Source: Actinernus sp. WN-2022 | Taxonomy: Eukaryota > Cnidaria > Anthozoa > Actiniaria > Actinernidae | Reading direction: 5' to 3' | Length of the DNA: 64,000 bases | NCBI GenBank assembly: GCA_030867875.1 | Contig: JAOWCC010001751.1 | Location: forward strand, 20,916,026-20,980,025 | In this document: one piece after another, positions 11,597 through 22,763 of the stretch | How positions within the stretch are numbered: the first letter of the stretch is position 1 | Layout: each line of letters opens with the position of its first letter | Notes under the pieces: model-generated | Database searches by the model: none | What the model saw: the letters and a program-made list of their open reading frames with translations, nothing else | Told to the model about the DNA's origin: nothing | Position numbers and translations under genes: made by a program

Positions 11597-13475
11597 TTGC
11601 GAAACTTGGCCAAAAGATAGATATACTATCAAGTACTATCAAGGAACCAAAGGGTGTCGGACTTTTAGCGATATTTTCGTTATTTCTTTTTTTATCCAGT
11701 GGCTTAGCGTCATGTAGTTTTGAAGATTTTCTGACCTAAATCTTCAAGAAGGATTTGCCTATGAACAAAGTAAAATATTAAAAATCCCCGACAGACTTGG
11801 AGGCTATCATCTGATCTGCTGATTGACATAGTGCAATTTTTTTGCGTTTCAGTAGGCTTAGTACTGCTTTCCAATGAAACTGATATTTATTTAAAACAGT
11901 ATGTCCAACAGATACCTTGTGTCATAAGCTTTTCCTTTAAAGCGTAGCGCGTATATTTTTTTAACGAGAGGCACTCGCGAAGGTCTACGGTAATTATCTG
12001 TATTATTATGTATTATTAATTATTAGTATTATTATCTTTGAATTATCTGTAGCTACAGTCAAAGTACAGCAGTGTAGATTTTTAATAAGCGCCCCTCCCC
12101 GTCTCAGCCCCTTACCGCGACAACGTTGATATGTATGTATTTGTACTTTGCATTGGACGGATTACACTAACGACCTAAGCAACGTAGCAAGGGGCGAACT
12201 TACCAATCAATGGTCAGTGCTGAACAAAGCATTGCCTACGAATTGTTAATCCCAAGCATTTTATTTATAAAACTAGTATACCTAACAGGTAGTGAATGCT
12301 GCTCCGCTCAGTTAATGAAGTGTATTAGAAGAGAGCCTACAGTAGCACTTTGGCAGGAAAAATAGATTACTGGGTGATAAAAATGCCAAGGTGTTAGATG
12401 AATGTAGTTGTAATTTTGGGGCTATCGTGCGACTGAATCCTGTTTGAGCTGTGGTGTGTAACTCAAAAGTTGTCGCGATTTATTTTCATTTTGTCCCGAC
12501 ATATCAACGATCTCCCGGTAAATTTCCTGAGCCTACAATTCCCGACATTTTCTTAAGATTCCCGGCTGCTGTTCTCCCCAGTGAAGTTTAAACACCGGAA
12601 ATCAACTGTAATTGAGAATGTAATTGGAAATGCTAATTGTATTTTGAACCGGCTGCTTGACTTTATCTTAGCCATGCAATAGAAGAAAATTATTTGCTGC
12701 TCACCATCTTGATAACATGCAGGAGAGATCTTGCTCTTTGGAAACTGATAGTTCACACAGAGTTAGAAAGAGTTCGCCTACACGTCTACACTCTACACAA
12801 GGATTGCATACACAGAAATGCATTGAAGAACGGTTGAACGTAGTTAGCTCAAACAATGCAGATTCCACCTCGTGTAATGTCACGTGACGATCAGATCCGT
12901 GCAAAGCAGTGTGGTAAAAAAAAGACAATAGAAGTGATGCATTGTGGTAGAAAAATAAATCGATTTGGACCCGCTTACAGATTAGAACTGCTGCCTTGCT
13001 CGCTCGCTTCAGGCTCGCTCGCTGCGGCAGCAGCACTATATAGAGGTTATAATACAATAAACAGTGGAACCTCCGCTAACGGACACTCGCGTAAGCGGAC
13101 ACCATTTGACGGATCCAAAACACCATTTACCCAGTCAAACACTGCATTTTTACATTTCCGTACCGCTTACCAAAACGGGACATGTTTTTTCGTACCCGCG
13201 ATATTTTTTTTGTACCCGCGACATTTTACCCGAGACCCGCGCTGATTAGACGAGAGTGAAAAATACATCTGCATAGCAGGCTACAACAAAGAGACCCACA
13301 ATTTGAAATGAAAGCATTCCAGTATGCAATTAATACTTCTATTCAAATCACACAAAAGCTGAATTGATGTTTGAATAGTCAAATCACTGCGACTTGTCTC
13401 AGTGCAGACACTTTCGAGGTGTCAAGCGAGCCTTTTGCACTTTCAAGGCGAGAAGTCTAGTTTACTCATATAAAA
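11597..13475. other. Non-coding stretch with a decayed element end
   Basis: Mostly featureless AT-rich DNA. At 13,061-13,100 'cagtggaacctccgctaac' and the following 'taagcggacacc' resemble the end of pogo/Tigger-like elements, but no matching opposite end was found. Two 'gtacccgcga' phrases follow at 13,193-13,225. Confidence 0.35.
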
Positions 13476-13519
13476 ATGAATTCCAAGCCAAAGTACTCAA
13501 AACTCGAGGACTCAACAGA
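13476..13519 (+). pseudogene. 5' coding end of SLC32/VIAAT-like gene, left of the insertion
   Basis: An ATG at 13476 with an in-frame TAG just upstream opens a short frame, MNSKPKYSKLEDST, that stops abruptly at the left CAGA duplication (13516-13519) of the 5.9-kb transposon. On the far side of the transposon, at 19,441, the sequence resumes as the body of an SLC32-like transporter. I infer that this is its displaced N-terminus. Joining the two sides leaves a one-base frame difference, so a small indel also exists. The evidence is positional, not based on residue matches. Confidence 0.5.
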
Positions 13520-13705
13520 TAGTCCAGTCAATCTGTGGATTAAGTTCAAACTAATTGCAACAAAAGCTTTTTCAGCGAAATATGAAGCATCTAAATGACC
13601 TTTTTAACATATCAAAAGTTCCACAAGATTCCATGGTCGGAACACCTTGAAATTCGGAATTATTTATTTTTGCTATTTTACCACAGGGTTCCCGCGTATC
13701 GCACT
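13520..13705 (+). repeat. Left terminal inverted repeat of the Academ-like element
   Basis: Pairs with 19,255-19,440. The outermost 15 bases are identical. After a 7-base indel the next 30 bases (from AAGTTCAAAC) are identical, and weaker similarity continues through 'aaaagttccacaa' and 'taccacagggt'. Confidence 0.85.
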
Positions 13706-13966
13706 ATAGAAAAAACGCATAAATTGAACAATTTAAAGTTTTTTCTTCGTGTAACTAAACCTAGAGGCGCTGAATTCGCTTGGATTTCATTCGGGATACA
13801 ATTAATGGCTACTATTTAGATTTTTAGTAGATAATTTTACTATTGTAGACTAACCACAGGGAGCCCAACCCAAGAAATATTAAAATACTGCAAAATTCTT
13901 ACTGTTGTTTCATATTTACTGCTACTTTATACTTAAAAGCCTTTTTATCATACAAGTATGGTTAAC

Positions 13967-13972
13967 TTTATT
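13967..13972 (-). terminator. Poly(A) signal AATAAA of the transposon gene
   Basis: AATAAA on the minus strand, 79 bases beyond the stop codon at 14051, inside the element. Confidence 0.5.
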
Positions 13973-14050
13973 CTCTTTAAATGTTGGATGTCCTGGATTC
14001 ATTAAAGCTTCGCGCTATTCAGCTAAATATTCATCAAAACGGGTCAAAGA

Positions 14051-15925
14051 TTATACTTCAATAGTTTCTAAAAAATCCTCTTCCTCGGTCAGATCAGACT
14101 CTGGTGCGTTTGTGCAGTTAGCTCCTTTGCACCCGCTACATGCTGCAGAGCACTTCAAGTTGTTCTTCCGACAAGAGCATCTGTTGTTCCTGCAGTCACC
14201 CTTGCAGCCACAACGAATCATCTCCAGTAAAGAGGCGTGTGCTGGAGGCAAACTGGTGCGCTCTGGGGTGAATTTTCCATTTTTCAGCTGCCAGCCCCAT
14301 TCGAGAGGTGGCAAATCTATGCCTTTCCATTGTTGGACTTGGAGGAACACTCGCTGGCTGTGGTAACTGGCAGCAGCTGATGTTGGTGGAAGGTTCTCTG
14401 GCTGCAAAACAGCATTGCCCGTTGAAACTTTCTGGCAAAATCGCGAATAACGTAGCGTATTTAAGCTCTCATCTTTTTCGCCGCTGTACAGACACACCAG
14501 TGCCCTTTCTCCTGCTGCAATCACGTCCTCTTTGCTAACAGCATTTGCATCCCCGGAGAACAATCTTGCCTGGTCTTTGAAATACGCACTTGCCTTGAAC
14601 TTCTTCAGTCCGGTCGCCTTCCCAAGACCATGAATGCGCGATGTTGTGTCGCATCCTAGCAGGGCATGTATGAAGAGAATGTTGCTGCAGATATCAGGAC
14701 CTAATGCTGACTTTGTTTCCCTCACATTCCACACCCTGCTGGTCTTGCTGCGTTGTCTGGGTTCCGGTCTGAAGAAGAGGTCTTTACCATCGATGTCACC
14801 ATGGTAAATCATAAGGACTAGAAGGTCAGTGTCATCCCCAACTAAGACTGTGCTGTTCGACTTTGCTGATTCGACCGCGGTTTTAACAATCAGGAGGTCA
14901 GCATCATCAGGAGCCTGGATTACATTGCAGCCAGCGTTCAGGAGCTTCTCTGACAAGAGATTGATGAACTTTTGTTTGTTTTCCTCATTTGCTAGGAAAT
15001 CTTTCTTCTTCAATGGTACTATCATGTCACTCTGGAATAACACAGGTGGCGAGCACGAACTTCCCCGTCTCTGGTGCGTGCAGTCCTTCGTGCTGGGACC
15101 ATTTCCATACCCATCAAAAACAACCGTGGGCGATCCGTACCTCCTCTGGATGTACTGGACATAGAGTGAGCACACGTCGTCGTAGGTTGTACCACGTGGC
15201 CAAGTTACTCGGTGGATAAGAGCGCCGCCATCAAGAACATAGTGGGCTTCTCTGAGGCATGGAGTTTGCACGCTTTCAGTCATCTTCCAGAGAGCGTCGG
15301 CTAATGCTGGCTTGTCAGCTTTTCTCAGTAGCAAAGAAGTGTCAAACAACGCTGCAGGGTAGCTAGACATTTCATGTTCAAAAAATGAACCAGGGTTGTC
15401 ATACTGGCCGCTTGTCGCCAACACACTGAGCCTTTGGAAAAGCAGCTGTGGGTCAATTTGAATGCTGCCATCTTTGAGGTGAACGGATGTTTTGCATGCA
15501 AGGGTTTTCACCTGATATTTCTTCTGAAATGAGTGTTCATGTACATCTTTACCCGCCATTTTCTTGATTATCGAGTCGCCCACTTCTTTTGCCTTCTCGC
15601 AATTCACTCCGTCTTCGGCTACGACACCAGTTGCAATGTTTCGCAATGATGGGTCTGCGCAGAACGGGTCTCTTTGGGTGAAGAAACCAACTATCTTCTG
15701 AAGGTCGCTGTGGTCGCGTTCCATTCTTGCGCGGGTAGCTTCCTTATGAGGTCCACTACTGGTATGTTGGTCGCTTGTATGGAAAGAACTTCCGGTAAGA
15801 TTTTGCATTGACTGATTTATATCTGCGCAGGCTGGCATTGACATGACCCAAGTCAAACGTTGAGTTTCACTCATCCCCCTTCCTCTAGTGAGACCACCAC
15901 TTGTCTTCATACTCCTCATAAGCAC
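14051..15925 (-). CDS. Exon 2 of the Academ-like gene (624 codons plus stop)
   Basis: Starts with GTG (Val) right after a TAG acceptor and continues VLMRSMKTSGGLTRGRGM, a highly conserved run in this protein family as I remember it. Contains the nuclease-like domain and the C-terminal cysteine domain, then an acidic tail. The exon alone has no good start codon at its edge, so it is not a separate gene. Confidence 0.8.
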   Translation of the reverse strand: MLMRSMKTSGGLTRGRGMSETQRLTWVMSMPACADINQSMQNLTGSSFHTSDQHTSSGPHKEATRARMERDHSDLQKIVGFFTQRDPFCADPSLRNIATGVVAEDGVNCEKAKEVGDSIIKKMAGKDVHEHSFQKKYQVKTLACKTSVHLKDGSIQIDPQLLFQRLSVLATSGQYDNPGSFFEHEMSSYPAALFDTSLLLRKADKPALADALWKMTESVQTPCLREAHYVLDGGALIHRVTWPRGTTYDDVCSLYVQYIQRRYGSPTVVFDGYGNGPSTKDCTHQRRGSSCSPPVLFQSDMIVPLKKKDFLANEENKQKFINLLSEKLLNAGCNVIQAPDDADLLIVKTAVESAKSNSTVLVGDDTDLLVLMIYHGDIDGKDLFFRPEPRQRSKTSRVWNVRETKSALGPDICSNILFIHALLGCDTTSRIHGLGKATGLKKFKASAYFKDQARLFSGDANAVSKEDVIAAGERALVCLYSGEKDESLNTLRYSRFCQKVSTGNAVLQPENLPPTSAAASYHSQRVFLQVQQWKGIDLPPLEWGWQLKNGKFTPERTSLPPAHASLLEMIRCGCKGDCRNNRCSCRKNNLKCSAACSGCKGANCTNAPESDLTEEEDFLETIEV

Positions 15926-18646
15926 CTAGTAACCAAATAGAAGGGTTACAAAACTATAACAGTAGCATATTTTTAAACATTATAATGCCTTTCTTAACTT
16001 ATCGTTTTTAATATCCCCAGTCAAAGGTTATACTATGGAAAATAATGCAACCTTTTAAAAGATCTTATATACATAATACCTTACCTGTTCGATAATCAAG
16101 TCGGTTGATAAACCTCCCCAGAAACGATCACTTCGACGCACAACGTGCAGGCCATCCAAGAACTTCTTGTATACAGATGGATGTGAGGTTTCGAGGTTCT
16201 GCATGATTTGAAGGTAGAAATAAGCCGATTTTGCGTATTGGTTATGTCCCGCTGCTGCAAAATATGGTACCATTTCATAAACAGCCTGGAGGTGCAGTTT
16301 CCAGTTCCCGGTTCTTTCTCCTTTGATGAACTTCCTTAAAATGTCGACCATCTTCATGTATTCCAGCCATAAAACAGCAGTACGCTGACCCGACAAAGAC
16401 GCTTTCGTTCCCTCGATCTTCTTATTTGTCGAGTCAAGGCAACTGGAAGATGTCTCCTGGCCAGATGTTTGAGGGGTTTCCAAAGACTTTTTACACAGCT
16501 GCTTCAGAAGTTCTAGATCGATGTCCGTTGCTGGCTGTTGCGGTGGTTGCGCTTCTTCGTCTTCCTCGTCATCTTGATCTGTCCTTTCAAATGGTGCAGG
16601 TAGACCGAGTGCTTTGCAGGCTATCAATGAATTCAGTGCTTCATCCACCAGGAAATGTCCTCTAATTGCTCGTGCTATGGCCTTCCCGCTGAGCATATGA
16701 ATGGTAGTATTCTTCGCGTAGACCAACTCTAAAATATCTTCAATTCCAGAACCCGCCATTATATAGCCAATGCATCCGAGGAAGCTCATCTGTGTGTGTA
16801 GACCCCCTAAAATCAGAACAACAGACTTCAACTTGCTATCTTCTGCTTCCTGCTGTGTTATCGTGAGGGCTTTCCAATAGAGGGGCTGGTCAAATGTGAC
16901 TATTGGTGAGACTTCGTAGCGGGATGCTTGATCGCAGATAAAGGAAAGTGTGGAGTATATGCAAGTAATATCTGTGGGGTCCATGTCAATCATTGGAAGG
17001 AACATGATTGTAGATTGTCCAGGATGCGTTCCAATACATATGTTCTGCATCATACCGTTCCAACCAGGCTTAGGATTGCGTAGAAGTGGCAGTGTCAGTT
17101 TCCATAACAGATCGAGATTTGCAGTGCTATCCTTTACATTTAAGTTATTTAACTCCTTGAACAACAACCTGGAAGCATCTTCACATGGCCCATTATACAC
17201 GCGAATAGCTACACGCCCAGATTTAGCTATTTCTTCTGATGTCACCTCTTTGCGCGGAATCAAAGTGCTGGTCTTCGTTCCTGGGGTTATGGAAGCGATT
17301 ATCCCCATCCCATGAAAGGTTTCCTCGCCGTCAAGGGTTCTGATGTTGTGGTCAACGTTGTCGGCGGAATATTGCATAAAACGACCCGGGACCCATCCTG
17401 GTATATCTATCCCTTGGGCCACTGCTGCACTTCGTCCATACTTTTGAACAGTGTTGTAAGAACAACAAAATCCATGTGAATTTAAGGAGTCAATTAGAAA
17501 CTTTGAGCCGAAATGGTGGTGCATCTGCACTCCAAGTCCAAGCTGAAGCGGGGCTATCAGGGCTCTAGGCCGTTCGGCTTGCATAATTGCTTGACCAAGG
17601 GACGCAATTTTTAACTGCATATCCTTTCCAGTCACCAATACCTCGAGAAATGCCTGGAGCAATGCGGGGAGAAAATCTAATGCTTTTTCAACTGACGACA
17701 TTTCAGAGCTAGTTGGGAAATGCTCGCTTGAACAATCCACTCTCTTAATTTCATTCTTTATGAACTTAGCTGCCGCCTCTACAATTTTGGACCTTTCTAT
17801 ATTGGGATCTTCGCTTCTTGGTTTCTCATAAAAATCATTCACTATTGACGCGACGTTCTGATGAAAAGTGACAACATTTGGCCTTTGTCGAATAGTTGTG
17901 ATTAATATTCTCTCTCCAAAATGTTCTTCTAGTTTCTTCTTCATGTATACTGAACTGTATGCTTGATCCTCTTCACCTTCAAGAAACTCCTCCATCTTTC
18001 CGACAAGGTCGTCAATAGTGGGCTGTTCATCGTCGTTTTCCTCTAGAAATGCTATTACTTTAGAAAAAGCAGTGCTCTTAACCGTGTCTACAGGTCGTCC
18101 TTGGGTCTTCACTTTCTTTGAGCTACTTTCTGCTCCAATGTTATGCTGTAAGGGAATATTCCTTCCTGTTCGGAAATTGCTGCTACATAGCTGGTGGTAG
18201 ACAGCATCAGCTGCGTGAAGATCTCGAAGATATTCCAGACGACCCCGCACCGCTATCGCCCAATCGTCGTTCCGTTCCTTGCACAGTCTACCAATGGATT
18301 CTTGGAACTCTATTGTTCTCACGCTTATCATGACGTCGAGCCCTTTTTTCTTGCCATCGTACTTTGCAGGCTGACCGCAAAACAAACAATGCTCTAAAGA
18401 GCTGAAGGATAGGTGGGTTGAGCGCCGCCTGACTGAGCTTGCATTTTCCTCGCATTTCGTATCAGATGATTTCCCACGTGGTCTCAGCAGATCGAGCCGG
18501 CATTTCTTGTGAACTTTTAGGCCAGGCTTTGCATTAACTGCAGGATTGATTTGATTAATTTTTAGGCATCCCTTCTCAGTTAGCTTGGAAAATAAGCTCT
18601 CATCCTTCCCCACGTCTTCACCACAGATGCAGCAGCTGGATTCCAT
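14051..18646 (-). CDS. Academ-like transposase/XPG-nuclease fusion, two exons, 1,478 aa
   Basis: Coding exons are 18646-16085 and 15925-14051, joined in phase 0 across a 159-base intron (donor CAG|GTAAGG, acceptor TTACTAG|GTG). The start at 18646 has a good context (G at -3 and G at +4); the frame is open upstream to 18727. Residues 5-49 and 87-154 form two CxxC...HxxC zinc motifs. A central region (about 420-660) carries ADNVDHN (Asp429), VTFDQPL (Asp586) and a Glu-bearing helix near 636-640, spaced as a possible RNase-H-like DDE core. This is inference. Residues about 1085-1300 look like an XPG/FEN1-PIN nuclease: VVFDGYGN, APDDADLLI, VGDDTDLLVL and LLGCDTTS followed by a Gly-rich helix-turn segment. 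Residues 1426-1458 hold nine cysteines in a tesmin/TSO1-like CXC pattern. No stops or frameshifts, so it may be recently active. Homologous uncharacterised proteins are common in cnidarian and fish genomes, from memory. Confidence 0.85.
16085..18646 (-). CDS. Exon 1 of the Academ-like gene (854 codons)
   Basis: Encodes the two zinc motifs, an acidic linker and the putative catalytic core, ending ...STDLIIEQ at a GTAAGG donor. Reading past the donor meets a stop after nine codons, which supports splicing. The acidic/Gln-Pro stretch near residues 689-705 looks like a disordered hinge. Confidence 0.8.
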
Positions 18647-19254
18647 TCCCAAACGGGACAACTTCCAAACTTCAACTAAAAGTGACCGAACAAAGATGTG
18701 ATTTTGCCGCTTTAAATACATTATCACTCAAAATTGTGCATGGAAAAATACAGAAAAAGCTTAAATGAACTTACCTTCAGCAATTACATGCCCAATTAAC
18801 AAAGAAAGAAGGAAAAAACGCCATAAAAAGTAATAATATGCTGTTGGAATTTCCATTCATAGCTATCAAGCCAGTACCTCGTTCGATTGTGTAAGGCGTT
18901 CCTCGCAGAAACGAGCAGTCCTGGATATCAATTTTAGATAGTTTTAGCACCTTATTCACTAGATTTTGTGCTGCTTTAGAACATATTTTGACTGTGATAG
19001 CTTTGTTTCACAATTTCAATCGTGAATACTAAAACATCCTTTTTTAAAATAGTGATAAACAAATTAACTTAATTTCCGCCGGATGGGATACCTGTGGATA
19101 AATCGTTTTTTGCTTTAAAAAGCTCAAATTGTGCAAAACGCGCGAGGAAAAGAGTAACAAGTTTACAGGACAGTACAAACAATGTTTTCAACATGATAAA
19201 AACTATTTATATTTCCACGTAATAATAGAAACCCGTTATTTGTTATTTTTACAA

Positions 19255-19440
19255 TGCGTGGGTACCCTGTGGTACACGGGGAAAAAATAAACGCCATTTT
19301 AACCTTGTTCCGACACGAGAATTTTGTGGAACTTTTAGTATGATGTTTATGAAGGTAAAAGTAAGCCAAAACCGCCTTAAAAGCTTTTGTTGCAATTAGT
19401 TTGAACTTGGGCTACAAAAATTCATAGATTGACTGGACTA
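19255..19440 (-). repeat. Right terminal inverted repeat of the Academ-like element
   Basis: Inverted counterpart of 13,520-13,705, ending AGATTGACTGGACTA immediately before the CAGA duplication. It carries 7 extra bases (around 'ttttgtagccc' on the minus strand) compared with the left repeat. Confidence 0.85.
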
Positions 19441-20690
19441 CAGAGCGGGGAAATTGACCTGGAAAAAGCAGAAGGGAACTACAAAGACATGTACAAAGTA
19501 TCCGACCTTGACGCATTCTGGAATACCATCCAAGGCCTCGGGGTGTCAGCTATACCACTAGCATCGAGTTACGGAGGTTATTGGTTTATAATTGGCACTA
19601 TTACTATTGCTTTGGTCTCCACTACATGTTTTTGGTGCAAACTCTTTACGAGGAGTACCCAGACGAGGGCTTGACGCGTGTGCGGGAGACATGCGCAGAT
19701 GTCGGTGAAGCGTTTTGGCCGCGCTATGGCAGACACATGGTCATCGTTATGAAGTTTTTGGAGCTCATTTTCCCAATTGCGTGCGCAGTGGCTGTACACT
19801 GTATGATCCCGAATAGCCCGATCAGTAAGCGTGTCTGGATTCTCATTTTCGGGGTAAGCATGGTCCCGAATATTTTCTTGAACTCTGTACTTTTTCTTTC
19901 AAAGGTTAGCATGTTGACCCGGCATCATTCTTGGCTTCGCCACTTTTGGAACTGTGATTGGGTATGTCAGTCTATCAGGCACCCGTGTGGAATATCAATG
20001 ACATGCTGGTCTTTCAGCCCGACAAGTACCCCCTAGCACTCGGAATGATCGTGGCTGGTTACTCTGCTCAAATCTACCTGGCCGTGTTGAGAACGATATG
20101 AAAAACCCGGAGAAGTTCAATGAGGTTATCAACTATGGTTATCTCGTGATGACTGTAATGAAAATCGCTCTTGGTGTGGTTGGGTTTCTAACTTTCTCCC
20201 GAGACGTGGACGAAATTGTTACGGATGACCTCCCTACTAGTGTACTTCTTTCCGAGTGCCGATGAACATCATCGTGATTCTTCTGGCATTCTTCGGCTAC
20301 TCGTTACCCATGTTTGCCGTGTTCGACATGATAGAGATCTCGGCCTATGCCTGCCTTGGTGATAGATGTCTTGATGCGCAAGGAAAACGACCCAACAATC
20401 CTTGTAAATACACGATGCGACTCACACTTGTGACTCTCGATTCTTATGGCAACCACGGTGCCTCATTTTGTGCTGATTCTCGCGTTCCGCATCGGTAGCT
20501 TGAGCGGCACTTCCATTGCGCTGATGTTCCCCTGTATGCATTGTTTCATGTTAAGTTGTGCTGAGTCAGACTGACATGGTACGATGTCGCACTAGATGCT
20601 ATTATCTTCATCTTCGGGTTTTTAATGACCGTATCTGGGTTGACATATTCCTCCATAACCGATTTACTAGAAGTGCTCACCCAGGATTAA
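19441..20690 (+). pseudogene. SLC32 (VIAAT/vGAT)-like transporter pseudogene
   Basis: The sequence shows an amino-acid/auxin-permease-type transporter close to the vesicular inhibitory amino acid transporter SLC32A1, which loads GABA or glycine into vesicles by proton exchange. In order: a FWNTIQGLGVSAIPLASSYG segment, QTLYEEYPDE...VRETC, a hydrophobic stretch ending KVSML, then VFQPDKYPLALGMIVAGYSA, NPEKFNEVINYGYLVMTVMK, EIVTDDLP, VILLAFFGYSLPMF, VPHF...GSLSGTSIAL and a C-terminal YDVALDAIIFIFGFLMTVSG run with stop at 20688. These lie in at least seven reading-frame segments, with shifts near 19,630, 19,919, 19,981, 20,080, 20,245, 20,445 and 20,560. No introns are visible across it. The 5' end is separated by the 5.9-kb transposon. 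It cannot make a full transporter. Confidence 0.8.
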
Positions 20691-22170
20691 ACAATAGCCA
20701 GAGTGCTATCCAGGTTAACTGGTACAAGGACTAACACACCAGTAACATACTAAGGACGAGAGCGCTTCTTTATGTTGAAGTTAAATGCGTTTTGTTTATG
20801 CAAACGACTACAAAACATTGACAAGTTTTAATGGAAAATAAATTAAAACACTCTTGATTTAGAAATCACCGGGCTGGACCTGACTGGAACAGAGTTTTAT
20901 TTGTAGCTTTATTAGTGTTACATGTTTCTGCTGTTATGTTAAGTCAGTGTTAAGTTAAATAGAGCAGTTTTCACATGACTGTCGGAAGTGTTTTGGTTCT
21001 CCTATTGGCTGAGAAAATAAATCAACCATGCAATCAGATTCCAAAGTAAAACCAAACACAAATTTTGGTTTTGCTTTGGTTTTGCTATGGTTTGTCATTG
21101 GCTCACAGGGAAGCCATTTATGAGTTACTTGTGATTACTCGCTCCGATGACTGGCTGGCTGTGGGTAATTTGCGTTTGGTCTTTCGACACTCATGTGAAA
21201 TTCGCTCTAATAGAGCAGTTGTTAATAAACCTGTGAAACAAAAATCTACCATAATGGCTATCGGCCACCGAACACAAAGGAAAACCGTGCGATTCAGCTT
21301 TGGCTATACGATTCTCATATGAACTGACGGCTTGCACACATATATATACAGCAATGAATGATGACGCTGTAAAGGGTTCGGGACAAATTCCTACTTTAAA
21401 GGGCTATATCATGGTTTTAATTGCGCATGTATAGAGTCAATGTTCGATTGGTGGCTGTTAATTGACTAGTCACCAAACAGTTAGTCCCTCACTCAATGCT
21501 TGAATGAAATGATACGCAATATTTTTCTTGAAGACTATGTCTACACACAGTTTGTTAGTCATATTTGCTTTCATTTTAACGTTGCCATTAGCAGCATCCA
21601 GCACACGCTGATTGCTGGTTAAGGGACATTTCCAAGGTGGAGCTGAATGGTCGATTGAAGTAGCCTAAAAATATTGTAAAAGTTTCATTGTTAAAACAGG
21701 CGCCCAAAAATGTGTGACCCTCCCCAAATCGAAGCCCAAAAAATCTTAGCGCTCCCCCTAAATTTACCGCCCCCCCCCCCCCCCCCCCCCCAGTAATTAA
21801 TGACCGCTCCCTAAGTGGACCGCTTTCTTTTGCAACAGGCATTGACGATACTGGCAAGGGTGGGAGAGTAAACGAATACTATAGGATCCACAAGAAACCT
21901 AACCCACAGGAACTAATAAAACGGACATATTCTCAAAAAATGAAAATTTCGTAACATTATGTGTTGACTTTGTACAACTGTGGAAATTAGATTGATGGAC
22001 AGTATACCTGATTTCTCACTTTTAATAACCAGTGCGTTTGGAATTAATTTAATTTAAAAGATTTTCACGCCGGCTACAGTCTTTCGCAGAGAACTTTGAA
22101 CTAGCCGTTTACCGTGTGCCAAAGTTTGCGGTGCGTTATACAATAGCCCACTTTCGGTATATGCATCACT
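20691..22170. other. Non-coding stretch with a MITE fragment
   Basis: No gene found. At 21,720-21,815 a run of about 22 C followed by 'attaatgaccgctccc' and TAA resembles one end of the G-run MITE at 60,491-60,795. The Gly-rich minus-strand frame across it is an artefact of the C run. Confidence 0.4.
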
Positions 22171-22289
22171 TGTCACATACAAAGGTTTCAATACGACGCT
22201 CTGGGGAATAATTAAATGTATAATTCTTCTTTCGAGAATTACAGAGCATTATTCCCCGAAGCCTCGTATTGATTACTTTGTATATAACA
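22171..22289. mobile_element. Hairpin MITE
   Basis: Inverted arms of about 35 bases: 'aaaggtttcaatacgacgc...ggggaataat' against 'attattccccgaagcctcgtattgattacttt'. No coding content. Confidence 0.6.
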
Positions 22290-22763
22290 TGTACAGCCGG
22301 CGAAAAATGGGTATGTATGTGAGGCCAAGAGGCTCAAACCCTGACCCTGTTTCACCCAAAATCCGAGCTCCAAAACCCTGATTGTCTCCTTTTGTGGGAA
22401 AAAAACCCGATTACCCCTTCTTTAAATAAAAACAAATAGGTCCTCTGAAATAAATATTTGTTCGCCTGTTCCTAACTGCCTAAAAAATACTGAACCCCGA
22501 CCCTGACTGCACCCAAATTAAACTGAAATCCTGACCCTGATCTGCCCAAATCAGGTCGAAACCCTGACCCTACCTACCCAAACTGAGCTCAAAACCCTGA
22601 CCCACCCCCGCGGCACATATCTAATACGTCACAAACAAGAGTAACCCCGAGAGGACCGATCAGAACCTTGGGATATGTGTATTACACGAAGCTTGAAGTG
22701 CCTGAAAGCCCAATTTTTAAAATCATTAAAATCGATTCTATAGTAAAACAGTTCTTAATACGA

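Larger units (their letters stand above)
13520..19440 (-). mobile_element. Complete Academ-like autonomous DNA transposon (5,921 bp)
   Basis: Left end TAGTCCAGTCAATCT and right end AGATTGACTGGACTA are perfect inverted copies. The inverted similarity continues inward for about 185 bases (13,520-13,705 against 19,255-19,440), including AAGTTCAAACTAATTGCAAC on both sides. The element is bounded by a 4-bp direct duplication, CAGA (13516-13519 and 19441-19444). Inside is one intact two-exon gene on the minus strand with a poly(A) signal. Academ elements are described as having 3-4-bp duplications and a protein that includes an XPG-type nuclease and cysteine-rich fingers; this fits, though the superfamily call is from motif recognition, not alignment. 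The insertion lies within the 5' coding part of an SLC32-like gene. Confidence 0.85.

Noticed and set aside
16096..18397. Many shorter frames on both strands across the transposon gene
   Set aside because: They overlap the long conserved ORFs in other frames and have no motif of their own.
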